Of a DNA stretch of 64,000 nt, positions 9,213 through 17,423 are shown in pieces. A program made the translations under genes and the position numbers. A model generated the notes under the pieces. The model worked only from the letters and a program-made list of their open reading frames with translations, had not been told where the DNA came from and did no database searches. Position 1 is the first letter of the stretch. Every line of letters starts with the position of its first letter. The DNA is taken from NCBI RefSeq assembly GCF_900176395.1, contig NZ_FWXL01000002.1, forward strand, positions 62,001 through 126,000. The letters run 5' to 3'. Origin of the DNA: Novosphingobium sp. B1. GTDB taxonomy: Bacteria > Pseudomonadota > Alphaproteobacteria > Sphingomonadales > Sphingomonadaceae.

Positions 9213-10178
9213 ATGTCCCGCATGAATGCGCAATCAGTCGCGATCAGCCTTGACCTGATCAATCGCCATTATCAGGAGCCGAATAGAAATCGGTTTGAAA
9301 GCAAATACTTCTGGGAGGAACTTTACAAGCTTTTTCCAGCAGCCGGGTTTCGATCGATAGAGATACCTTACGAACCGGTCTGGCAATTCGGCGGACGCAG
9401 CGGCGTGCCCATGAACCGCTACTGTATCAATACCAAGTATGGCAGTGCTGCCAGCTATCGCGAATTTCTTGCCGGCTGCGGTGTGGAGCAGGTGACGGGC
9501 GTGACCTTCGATCCCAACCTGTTCATGCGCAACGACAACATCCACTTCTATTTCGGCGCGACAGGACACTTCGCCGGCGAAGCGCTCGATCATGCAGTTG
9601 ATCTGGGGGCAGATTACCTCGCAATCAGCCCGTCCCCCTTCTACGGCCGGATCACGCAATATCATCCCGATCTGGAGAACGAGAAGGAGGCCTTCACCGA
9701 CCGGACGGTTGATCTGCTATCGGGCTTGGCCAGCAAGGCAGAGGAGCGCGGCATCAAGCTGGTGCTGCGCAACGAATACTGGAGTCTGTTCGGCGCAGAA
9801 CGCCTCGATCCGCTACTGGCGCGGCTTCCTGCGAGCGTCCTGCTTGACCTGGACACGGCCAACCTGTTCGTTGCCGGCATCTCGGCGACGGACTTCCTTG
9901 AAGCGTACAGTGGCCGGATTGGGTGCGTCCACCTGACCGACACCAGCTTCAAGGACACGACCGGCATCTGGAAGACCCCGAATCCCGAGTTTCCGCAAGA
10001 TCATGCGACCCAGGTGTTCCGCGACCCGGGCACCGGATCTGTCGACCTTGTCGGCTTTGCCCAGGCCTTGGACCGGCACGGGTATCAAGGCCCGGTGGTC
10101 AGCAGCGCCCGCCAGACCCGCGACCCGTTCCGGGCGCTGCTGCGTACGCGCGCCCTGCTGAACCAGATCGTGAACTGA
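9213..10178 (+). CDS. sugar phosphate isomerase/epimerase family protein, one metal ligand missing
   Basis: A 321-residue TIM-barrel protein of the AP-endonuclease-2/xylose-isomerase-like family, related to the next gene. Blocks GFRSIEIPYEP, KLVLRNEYWSLFG, VLLDLDTANLF and GCVHLTDTSF supply the Glu, Asp and His ligands of the usual metal site. The final strand reads GPVVSSARQT where the family has a Glu (IEYDG in the neighbour), so the fourth ligand is absent, and the His before Asn-Glu is Arg. It may act on a different substrate, pair with the neighbour or be non-catalytic. The spacing of 30 bases to the next gene indicates an operon. Confidence 0.75.
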   Translation: MSRMNAQSVAISLDLINRHYQEPNRNRFESKYFWEELYKLFPAAGFRSIEIPYEPVWQFGGRSGVPMNRYCINTKYGSAASYREFLAGCGVEQVTGVTFDPNLFMRNDNIHFYFGATGHFAGEALDHAVDLGADYLAISPSPFYGRITQYHPDLENEKEAFTDRTVDLLSGLASKAEERGIKLVLRNEYWSLFGAERLDPLLARLPASVLLDLDTANLFVAGISATDFLEAYSGRIGCVHLTDTSFKDTTGIWKTPNPEFPQDHATQVFRDPGTGSVDLVGFAQALDRHGYQGPVVSSARQTRDPFRALLRTRALLNQIVN

Positions 10179-10208
10179 ACCAGATTCAAGACGGACGGAG
10201 ATTCCGCC

Positions 10209-11132
10209 ATGACCAATATTCGCTACGCCAACATGTGCCACTGGAAGTCGATACCCTACAAGAAGATCGAGAACTTTCGTGACTTCTATTACGAGGACAA
10301 GACCAACAGCGCTTACTACTCCGACTGGGACAGCATCCTTAAGTATCAGGCAGCGCTGGGCTTCCACGGCATCGAGATCGCGCCGTGGGATATGGCCGAT
10401 ATCCTGCCGCTGTTCGGCTCACCCGAGAACTTTACGGCCTTTGCTCGCGAGCGCGGCGTCGAGGTTATCGGCATGTTTCATGGTGCCCATGCATCACACG
10501 CTGCCGACCACTTTGACGAAGCAGTGAAATCCGGGCGTGAGGCCGTTGACACGATCGTGCGCTTCGGCGGGACCTACATGAATACCTGCCCAACGCAGAA
10601 CCACTTCGGTTGCGGGCCTCTGACCCGCGAGGAAGTGCAGCAGTGCGCCAAGGTCATGAACGAGATCGGACGCTATGCCACCGACCACGGCGTCAAGCTT
10701 GGGCTTCACAACGAATTCTTCTGCGCGATCAATCTGCCAAACCATCGCGAATTGATCGAAAGCACCGACCCACGCCATGTCCATTACTGCATAGATACTG
10801 CGCAGATCTCGATCATGGGGGAAGATCTGCTCAAGTTCTATGACGACTACCACGAGCGCATCAGCACGTTCCATCTCAAGGACACGGCGTCGGCTGGCCA
10901 GCCTGACAGCGTGCGCTATGCGCAAGACCCTGAAATTACCGATGACGGGACACGTTGGTTCTGGGAGCCCGGCCTCGGGACGCTTGATCTTAAAGGGCTG
11001 TATCACCTGCTGAAAAAGCACGGGTTCAAGGGCTGGATGGGCATCGAATATGATGGCTCACCCGATCTGCTCGCCTCGATGGCGCTCACCCGCTATTACC
11101 TAGATAACGAGTTGCGACCGATCTACGACTGA
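10209..11132 (+). CDS. sugar phosphate isomerase/epimerase (IolE/xylose-isomerase-like)
   Basis: A 307-residue TIM-barrel protein with the complete ligand set: Glu in KLGLHNEFF, Asp in HYCIDTAQI, His in TFHLKDTAS and Glu in MGIEYDGSPD. Such proteins epimerise, isomerise or dehydrate sugars, sugar acids or inositols with a divalent metal. GFHGIEIAPWDMADI marks the first substrate-facing strand. It lies 30 bases after its likely degenerate paralogue. No sugar transporter or kinase is next to it, so the substrate stays open. A gap of about 225 bases with no gene follows before egtD. Confidence 0.8.
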   Translation: MTNIRYANMCHWKSIPYKKIENFRDFYYEDKTNSAYYSDWDSILKYQAALGFHGIEIAPWDMADILPLFGSPENFTAFARERGVEVIGMFHGAHASHAADHFDEAVKSGREAVDTIVRFGGTYMNTCPTQNHFGCGPLTREEVQQCAKVMNEIGRYATDHGVKLGLHNEFFCAINLPNHRELIESTDPRHVHYCIDTAQISIMGEDLLKFYDDYHERISTFHLKDTASAGQPDSVRYAQDPEITDDGTRWFWEPGLGTLDLKGLYHLLKKHGFKGWMGIEYDGSPDLLASMALTRYYLDNELRPIYD

Positions 11133-11357
11133 CGACCGACGCACACTCCTGCTCTTGGCGGCGCTCGTGGAAAAGACAATGCTGCGACGCCGTCATGTTG
11201 CTGGCTGACTTTTGCGCGGAACATTCGCGAGACAAGCTGGTTTTCCAGTGGGGGCACCGAATCCTCTGGCGCATGCCGCTCCTCCATGAGCGACCGACGT
11301 CGTCCTGTTTGCAGTGCGCGGATTTCGGCCAGCGCAACCGAACTCCGAGGGCAGCTG

Positions 11358-12362
11358 ATGCAACTTCTGACGAGCCTGGACTACTCATCGGCTGAAGAGC
11401 AGTTGGACGAAGCAGCCACATCGCGGGAAGAGACCACCTGCGACGACAGCTTCATGGCTGAATTGCTGGCGGGCTTGTCTCGAGCGGATCGCGCGGTGCC
11501 GTGTCGCTTCCTTTACGACGCGGCCGGGTCCGCTCTGTTTGACGAGATCTGCGAACTCCCTGAATACTATCCCACGCGCACCGAATGCGGAATCCTGAAG
11601 GCGCATGCGTCCGAAATAGCTGCGGCCATTGGCAAAGATGTGCGCTTTATCGAACTGGGTGCAGGATCTGGCGGCAAGGCTGAAATCCTTCTGGACCAGA
11701 TGCCTGGAGCACGTTCTTACGTCTGTATCGACATTTCCCCCGTGCCGCTCGCAGGAACTGAAGCAGCGGTCAGGCAGCGCTACCCCAGGCTCGAAGTGAG
11801 CTCGGTGTGCGGCAATTATCTGGGCGAACTTGAATTGCCCAAGGCGACCGGCCTGCGCGACGTCTGCTTCTTTCCCGGATCGACCATTGGCAACTTCGAG
11901 CGGGACGATGCCCGCGCCTTCCTGCAAACATGGCGCGAACGGCTTGGCCCGGGCGGCATGATGCTTGTCGGTGTCGATCTGAAGAAGGACTCAGCCATCC
12001 TGGAGCAGGCCTATGACGATGCCCAAGGGGTGACCGCACGCTTCAGCATGAATCTGCTCAGCCGCGCCAATCGCGAACTGGGTGCGGATTTCGACACTGC
12101 CCACTTCCGGCACCGCGCACGCTATGTCGCCGACCCGGGACATATCGAGATTACGCTGGTCAGCACGGCAGAGCAGGACGTCCGCGTCGGCGGTCGAACT
12201 TTCGCGTTTTCCCCGGGCGAAGCGATTCACGTGGAAAATTCACACAAATATGCCGTCGCTGAATTCGCCGATCTCGCAGGTGATGCTGGGTTTGACGTTA
12301 CCAGGGTCTGGACAGACGAGGCCAAGTTGTTCAGCGTCCAGTTGCTTACTGCCAAGGCCTGA
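11358..12362 (+). CDS. egtD: L-histidine N-alpha-methyltransferase EgtD
   Basis: EgtD trimethylates L-histidine with SAM to give hercynine, the first step of ergothioneine synthesis. The 334-residue protein has the family signatures CRFLYDAAGSALFDEICELPEYYPTRTE, the SAM loop FIELGAGSGGKAEIL, DISPVPL and FFPGSTIGNF, and a C-terminal YAVAEFADLAGDAGF plus VWTDEAKLFSVQLL. The frame extends upstream to 11286, but the ATG at 11358 follows GAGGG by six bases and gives the normal N-terminus. egtB starts 10 bases downstream and an MFS gene overlaps egtB, forming a three-gene unit. Confidence 0.93.
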   Translation: MQLLTSLDYSSAEEQLDEAATSREETTCDDSFMAELLAGLSRADRAVPCRFLYDAAGSALFDEICELPEYYPTRTECGILKAHASEIAAAIGKDVRFIELGAGSGGKAEILLDQMPGARSYVCIDISPVPLAGTEAAVRQRYPRLEVSSVCGNYLGELELPKATGLRDVCFFPGSTIGNFERDDARAFLQTWRERLGPGGMMLVGVDLKKDSAILEQAYDDAQGVTARFSMNLLSRANRELGADFDTAHFRHRARYVADPGHIEITLVSTAEQDVRVGGRTFAFSPGEAIHVENSHKYAVAEFADLAGDAGFDVTRVWTDEAKLFSVQLLTAKA

Positions 12363-12372
12363 GACCAGATCA

Positions 12373-13671
12373 ATGGACCTAGGGGGGATCAGGATCAGCA
12401 ACCGGCCAGAGGCAAGCACCGAGCCCGATGTAGCGCAGATTGCCTCGCTTTACACATCGGTACGCGCGTTGACCCGTGAACTTTGCGCGCCGCTAAGCGA
12501 CGCGGATGCAACGATACAGTCGATGCTCGATGCATCCCCGGCCAAGTGGCATCTTGCCCATACCACCTGGTTTTTTGAGACTTTCGTCCTGCGTGATCAC
12601 GTCCCAGGCTATCGGATTTACGATCCAGACTGGCCGTTCCTGTTCAACAGCTATTACGAAGCCGAGGGTGCGCGACTGGCGAGAGCCGCAAGGGGACTTC
12701 TTTCGCGTCCGTCGCTTGCACAAGTGATCGACTATCGCGAAGCGGTCGATGCCGCACTGTTGGTGGCGCTAGGGCAACTGGCACCGGATGTTCTGGCCAT
12801 CGTCGAGCTTGGCTGCCACCACGAACAGCAACATCAGGAACTCCTGCTCACCGACATTCTGCACGCCTTTGCGCAAAACCCACTGCAATGCGAGATCTGG
12901 CAACGCGACGCCAACCCATCGATGCCTGCGGCGAAGAAAGCGGGCTGGCTCCCAATGTACGAAGGTCTTGCGGAGGTTGGCTGCGATACAGGCAATGGCC
13001 TTGGCTTCGCGTTCGATTGCGAAGGACCGCGCCACCAGGCCTTGTTGCACCCGCACCAGTTGGCCGACCGAACCGTAACCAATGCCGAATGGCTCGCCTT
13101 CATGGCTGATGGCGGATACGATGACGCCCGACTGTGGCTTTCCGATGGATGGGCATGGCGTAATTCTGAAGCCGTCCGCGCGCCGATGTATTGGCAGGAA
13201 AGCGATGGCGAATGGACGAGCTACAGCCTCTCGGGCGGTCGGCCCATCGATCTGGACGCACCGGTTTGCCACGTAAGCTTTTTCGAGGCCGATGCCTTCG
13301 CGACATGGGCAGGAGCGCGGCTTCCTACCGAGTTCGAGTGGGAAGCTTCCGCTGCAACGCACGATCCCCTCGCCGGCAACCTGCTCGATGCAGGCGGAGA
13401 CATCCGGCCCCGCGGCGCTGGGGATGCGCCAGCATTCTTCGGCAACGTCTGGGAGTGGACGGGTAGCGCCTATCGCCCCTACCCGGGTTTTCGTGCCGCA
13501 GACGGCGCCATCGGCGAATACAACGGAAAGTTCATGAACAGCCAGTTCGTACTGCGCGGCGGCAGTTGCGCCACGCCACGAGGTCACGTGCGGGCAAGCT
13601 ACCGCAACTTCTTCTACCCTCACCAGCGCTGGCAGTTCATGGGATTGCGGCTCGCTCGCGATTGCGCATGA
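12373..13671 (+). CDS. egtB: ergothioneine biosynthesis protein EgtB (hercynine sulfoxide synthase)
   Basis: EgtB is the non-haem iron enzyme that joins hercynine to a thiol (gamma-glutamylcysteine or cysteine) with O2. The 432-residue protein has an N-terminal DinB-like helical domain supplying three His ligands (KWHLAHTTWFFE and GCHHEQQHQE) and a C-terminal FGE-sulfatase-like domain with HVSFFEADAFATWAGARLPTEFEWE, GNVWEWTGSAYRPYPGF and FVLRGGSCATPRGHVRASYRNFF. The ATG at 12373 is chosen because upstream codons overlap egtD. No egtA or egtC is present, as expected outside actinobacteria. The stop overlaps the MFS start (ATGA). Confidence 0.93.
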   Translation: MDLGGIRISNRPEASTEPDVAQIASLYTSVRALTRELCAPLSDADATIQSMLDASPAKWHLAHTTWFFETFVLRDHVPGYRIYDPDWPFLFNSYYEAEGARLARAARGLLSRPSLAQVIDYREAVDAALLVALGQLAPDVLAIVELGCHHEQQHQELLLTDILHAFAQNPLQCEIWQRDANPSMPAAKKAGWLPMYEGLAEVGCDTGNGLGFAFDCEGPRHQALLHPHQLADRTVTNAEWLAFMADGGYDDARLWLSDGWAWRNSEAVRAPMYWQESDGEWTSYSLSGGRPIDLDAPVCHVSFFEADAFATWAGARLPTEFEWEASAATHDPLAGNLLDAGGDIRPRGAGDAPAFFGNVWEWTGSAYRPYPGFRAADGAIGEYNGKFMNSQFVLRGGSCATPRGHVRASYRNFFYPHQRWQFMGLRLARDCA

Positions 13672-14945
13672 ACGACCGGTCGCCTCGCGCACCGCGACGG
13701 GCAATGATTGCCGTCGGCCTCTCGACCGTGGTTGAATGGTACGATTTTACCCTGTGCCTCTACTTTGCGCCCACGCTTTCGCGCGTTTTCTTCGGCAGCG
13801 ACGGCGAAAGCCTTGGCAAGACCCTGGCCGGGTTCGCTATTGCCTATGTGATGCGACCGGTCGGTGCAATTTTCTTCGGTCAGTTCGGTGATAGGCGCGG
13901 TCGCAAGCCGACGCTGCTGCTTTCAATGTCCTTGATGACGATTGCCATGCTGGGATTGGCGCTGCTGCCAACCTACCAGCAAGTCGGTCCTGTGGCGGGA
14001 TTGCTGCTGATCGCCATGCGATGCGTGATGGGTTTCAGCATCGGCGGCGAATATCCGGCGGTCGTTGCCTATCTTTTCGAAACCGCTCGGCCGCACCGGC
14101 GCGGATTGGTGACATCGCTTGCCGCCGCAGCCAGCGAAGTGGGTGGACTGATCGCCGTCGGCCTGTGTTCGTGGCTGACAGTCAATCTCGACGCCCCTGC
14201 ACTTGAAAGTTGGGGTTGGCGCATTCCGTTTCTGATCGGCGCGCTGCTGGCTGCGGCGATCTGGCTGGTGCGTGCCATCGTGCCCGAGCCGCCTGCCTTT
14301 GTCGCCGCGCGCAACAGTGGGACTATCACCGGCTCGCCGCTCGCTCGGTCCCTGAGCGGGGCTCGGAAGAGCATCGCTATCGGCTTTGCAATTTCCGCGC
14401 TCGGATCGATCACCTATTACGTCGGCATCACGTACGTTCCGTCGTTCATCAAGCTGACCAACGCGGCTAACGATGCCACCGCGCTGCACCTTTCGACCAT
14501 GGCTGCATTTTGCGTGATCGTTGTAACGCCGCTGGTGGGTTGGCTTTCCGACCTCACCGGGCGAAAGCGGGTCCTGCTTGCTCTGAGTGGGCTGTGCATC
14601 TTGTTACCACCCATCCTGTTCAACCTCGTTCTGTCGGAATGGGCAGGGATTGCAGTTCTTTTGCTGGCGGCCTTGGCGGGGGGTGTCTCTGCGGTAGGTG
14701 CAGTTGCGACGGCGGAACAATTTCCGGCAAGCATCCGGTTGTCAGGGCTTGCCCTGGGGGCGACCACCGCGACCGCGATTTTCGGAGGGGCGGCACCATT
14801 TGTCGCTTACGAGTTGCAGCGCTGGTCCAATTCCCCGGCGACGCCTGGCTTTATGATCGCTGCCGTGGCATTAGTTTCCGGCGCAATCCTATACGCCATC
14901 ATGCCCGCCAGGCATTCGTCGGTTGCGGTCGCCGCCGACACCTGA
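13668..14945 (+). CDS. MFS transporter, metabolite:H+ symporter (ProP-like) family
   Basis: A 425-residue protein with about 12 hydrophobic segments. TVVEWYDFTLCLYFAP near the N-terminus, MFS motif A as FGDRRGRKPTLLLSM, and the repeat SDLTGRKRVLL in the second half are typical of the MHS branch, whose members import betaines, proline and carboxylates. Its ATG overlaps the egtB stop by four bases, so translation is coupled to ergothioneine synthesis. Ergothioneine and hercynine are trimethylammonium betaines, so I infer transport of one of them; this is unproven. The frame is open further upstream within egtB, but the overlapped ATG fits the family start. Confidence 0.85.
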   Translation: MNDRSPRAPRRAMIAVGLSTVVEWYDFTLCLYFAPTLSRVFFGSDGESLGKTLAGFAIAYVMRPVGAIFFGQFGDRRGRKPTLLLSMSLMTIAMLGLALLPTYQQVGPVAGLLLIAMRCVMGFSIGGEYPAVVAYLFETARPHRRGLVTSLAAAASEVGGLIAVGLCSWLTVNLDAPALESWGWRIPFLIGALLAAAIWLVRAIVPEPPAFVAARNSGTITGSPLARSLSGARKSIAIGFAISALGSITYYVGITYVPSFIKLTNAANDATALHLSTMAAFCVIVVTPLVGWLSDLTGRKRVLLALSGLCILLPPILFNLVLSEWAGIAVLLLAALAGGVSAVGAVATAEQFPASIRLSGLALGATTATAIFGGAAPFVAYELQRWSNSPATPGFMIAAVALVSGAILYAIMPARHSSVAVAADT

Positions 14946-15104
14946 AGCAGATTGGACGTCCGTTCTGCCGATCTAAGAGAACTGGCAAGCGGCCTACTCG
15001 CTGCACATGAAAATTGCATCCTTACGTACAAAAGGATGTGCTTTGCGTCACATAGGCGAAACATCCGCCCCCTAATTGCCCTACAGCATCAAAGGCGGGG
15101 CAAA

Positions 15105-17417
15105 ATGCGGCATCTTCTTTTCATCACTTCGGCGCTTACATCTTGCGTTCTTCTTCCAAGCCATTCGCTGGCTCAGCAGGGTTATCTTCCGGAAAATGAA
15201 GAAAACAACACAGATACCATTGTTGTTACTGCCCAGAAGTTCGAACAAAAGCTTGTTGACGTTCCTATTACTATCTCAGCCGTTACGGGTGACCGTATCC
15301 GCGAGCTTGGCGTATCGGATCTCGACGAGCTTTCCGCCTACGTCCCCGGCCTGAACATTCAGGAGCAGAGCGCGAACAATCCGGGCGTTGTGATCCGCGG
15401 TATTACTTCGGATTCCGGCTCTGCCCAGCAGGGTCCGCGCGTGACGCTATATTACAACGGCGTGGATATTTCCCGCTCGCGCGGGTCGTATCAGGCGATC
15501 TACGATCTCGAACGCGTCGAGGTGATCAAGGGGCCACAAGCCACCCTGTTCGGCACGGCTTCTGCAGTCGGCGCAATCAGCATGGTCTCCAAGCGGCCCG
15601 AGCCCGGCTCTTCGGCCTCCATCACTGCAGGTTACGGCAACTATGACCAGACCCTGCTTGGCGGGTCCTTCAATGCAGGCTCCGAAAAGGCCGCCCTGCG
15701 CGTTGCCTTCGAATGGCGGACCCGCGATGGCTATGTCGAGAACCTCAGCCCACGGCAGGACAAGGAACTCTACGCGCAGGACCAGTTCGGCCTGCGCGCC
15801 TCGGTCAGGCTCAAGCCGACTGATCGAGTGACCGTGGATTTCATCGGGACTTACGATGGCCAACGCAACGGCGGCACGCCATTCATCTCGGGCACTTACG
15901 CAACCTCCGCCGGGCCAGCCAATCCGTTCGGAAAGGCCAATCTTGGCGGATCGCCTCTCTCGGCCACAGTGCTCGGCAATGCACAGCTCGGCCTTACGCG
16001 TGACGTGTATGACGCAAACTTGACGATCGCGGCAGAGCTTTCGGACTCACTGACCTTCACCACCGTCAATGGCTATCGCGAATTCGACAGCCGCGAAGTC
16101 TTTGACGCCGATGGCAGCGCCGCCTGGTATCTGGAATTTGCCGAGAATGCCAAGGGCTGGCAGGCAAGCCACGAGGGCCGTTTCAGCGTGGACACCGAAA
16201 GGCTCCGCGCCTCGGCCGGCTGGAACGTGTTCAAGGAAGACAGCACGCAGGCGGTGCCGTTCAGTTCCGAGGAAGGCACATTCCTGCAGTGTGCCGCCAA
16301 CATCATTCCGGGCCTGGGTTGCGTGAATGCGGCTGGCGTTGTGACTGCCGCGCAGGCAACGGCGCTGGCCTCGCGGGGACTGCTCACGCAGGTGCCCTAC
16401 TCGTCTGAATTCATCAACGGCGGCATCAATACCGCGTACTCCCTCTTTGCCGATGCCACATTCATCGCTTCACCAGCGCTGGAGCTCACCGCTGGCGGGC
16501 GCTATGTCTGGGAGGACCGCAGATCGACTTATTTTGCCCGCGTTCCCCGTCCGGCGCTTAACCCCGCCGCAACGTCGCTCATTCCGGGCCAGGTCGACAC
16601 TGGTGGGAAGACTTTCACGGCCACAGGAAAGTCCGAAGCTTTCCTGCCGCGCTTCAACATACTGTACCGCCTGTCCGGCAGCGCCAACGTCTTTGCAACA
16701 ATATCGAAGGGACGGCGATCGCCGGTGGTCCAGCTTTCTGCGGCGCGCGTTGCAGGCGTGCCGCAGCCCAACCTTCAGAACGTGCCGCAGGAAACGGTCT
16801 GGAACTACGAAGTTGGTCTGAAGGGTGCGGCAGGCGCGGTCTCCGGTTCGCTTGGCGTCTATTACCAGAAGTACGATGGTTTTCAGGTCAGCGTCCAGCA
16901 AGGCAACGGGACCACTGTGACGCAGAGCGCCGGCAAGGCAAGCAACCTTGGCGTCGAAGCCGAAATCGCAATCAAGGCCTCGAACTGGCTGCGCCTGTTC
17001 GGAAACATCGGCTACATCGACGGCGGGATCGACAAGAACAACAGCTTCGCGCCGGCATTTTCGGGCGCACGCTTCCGCCTGCAGCCAGAATGGCAGGCAG
17101 CGGGCGGCTTCACCATCGATGCCCCGGTGGGCGATGGCGCCAAGCTGTTCGTCACGCCCTCGGTCACCTATCGCAGCAAGATCTTCTTCGAACTGCCCAA
17201 CCGAGATCTGCTTTCGCAGGGACCGGTCACGCTTGTCAACGTGCGCGGGGGCGTCTCGTTTGCGGATGGCAGGTACGAACTTTCCGCCTTCATGCGCAAC
17301 GTGACTGGCAAGGACTACCTGCTTGATGCCGGTAACACCGGTGGCGCATTCGGCATTCCCACATTCATTCCGGGCGAACCGCGCTTTTATGGTGCAGCCC
17401 TCACCGCCCGCTTCTAA
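15105..17417 (+). CDS. TonB-dependent outer-membrane receptor
   Basis: A 770-residue outer-membrane receptor. It has a signal peptide (hydrophobic residues 3-20, then HSLAQQ), a TonB box DTIVVTAQ, a plug with VVIRGITSDSG and RVEVIKGPQATLFG, many beta-barrel strands and a C-terminal aromatic residue (LTARF). The frame is open back to 14952, but only the ATG at 15105 gives a signal peptide. The first 150 bases are AT-richer than the rest. It lies six bases before a PhoD-type phosphatase gene, so organophosphate or phosphorylated-substrate uptake is a sensible guess. Substrate cannot be read from sequence. About 160 bases upstream hold the likely promoter. Confidence 0.88.
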   Translation: MRHLLFITSALTSCVLLPSHSLAQQGYLPENEENNTDTIVVTAQKFEQKLVDVPITISAVTGDRIRELGVSDLDELSAYVPGLNIQEQSANNPGVVIRGITSDSGSAQQGPRVTLYYNGVDISRSRGSYQAIYDLERVEVIKGPQATLFGTASAVGAISMVSKRPEPGSSASITAGYGNYDQTLLGGSFNAGSEKAALRVAFEWRTRDGYVENLSPRQDKELYAQDQFGLRASVRLKPTDRVTVDFIGTYDGQRNGGTPFISGTYATSAGPANPFGKANLGGSPLSATVLGNAQLGLTRDVYDANLTIAAELSDSLTFTTVNGYREFDSREVFDADGSAAWYLEFAENAKGWQASHEGRFSVDTERLRASAGWNVFKEDSTQAVPFSSEEGTFLQCAANIIPGLGCVNAAGVVTAAQATALASRGLLTQVPYSSEFINGGINTAYSLFADATFIASPALELTAGGRYVWEDRRSTYFARVPRPALNPAATSLIPGQVDTGGKTFTATGKSEAFLPRFNILYRLSGSANVFATISKGRRSPVVQLSAARVAGVPQPNLQNVPQETVWNYEVGLKGAAGAVSGSLGVYYQKYDGFQVSVQQGNGTTVTQSAGKASNLGVEAEIAIKASNWLRLFGNIGYIDGGIDKNNSFAPAFSGARFRLQPEWQAAGGFTIDAPVGDGAKLFVTPSVTYRSKIFFELPNRDLLSQGPVTLVNVRGGVSFADGRYELSAFMRNVTGKDYLLDAGNTGGAFGIPTFIPGEPRFYGAALTARF

Positions 17418-17423
17418 GCCAAC

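Noticed and set aside
14946..15104. Pho box upstream of the TonB receptor-phoD pair
   Set aside because: Only a single GTCACA half-site was found; the repeated half-sites of a Pho box are missing.
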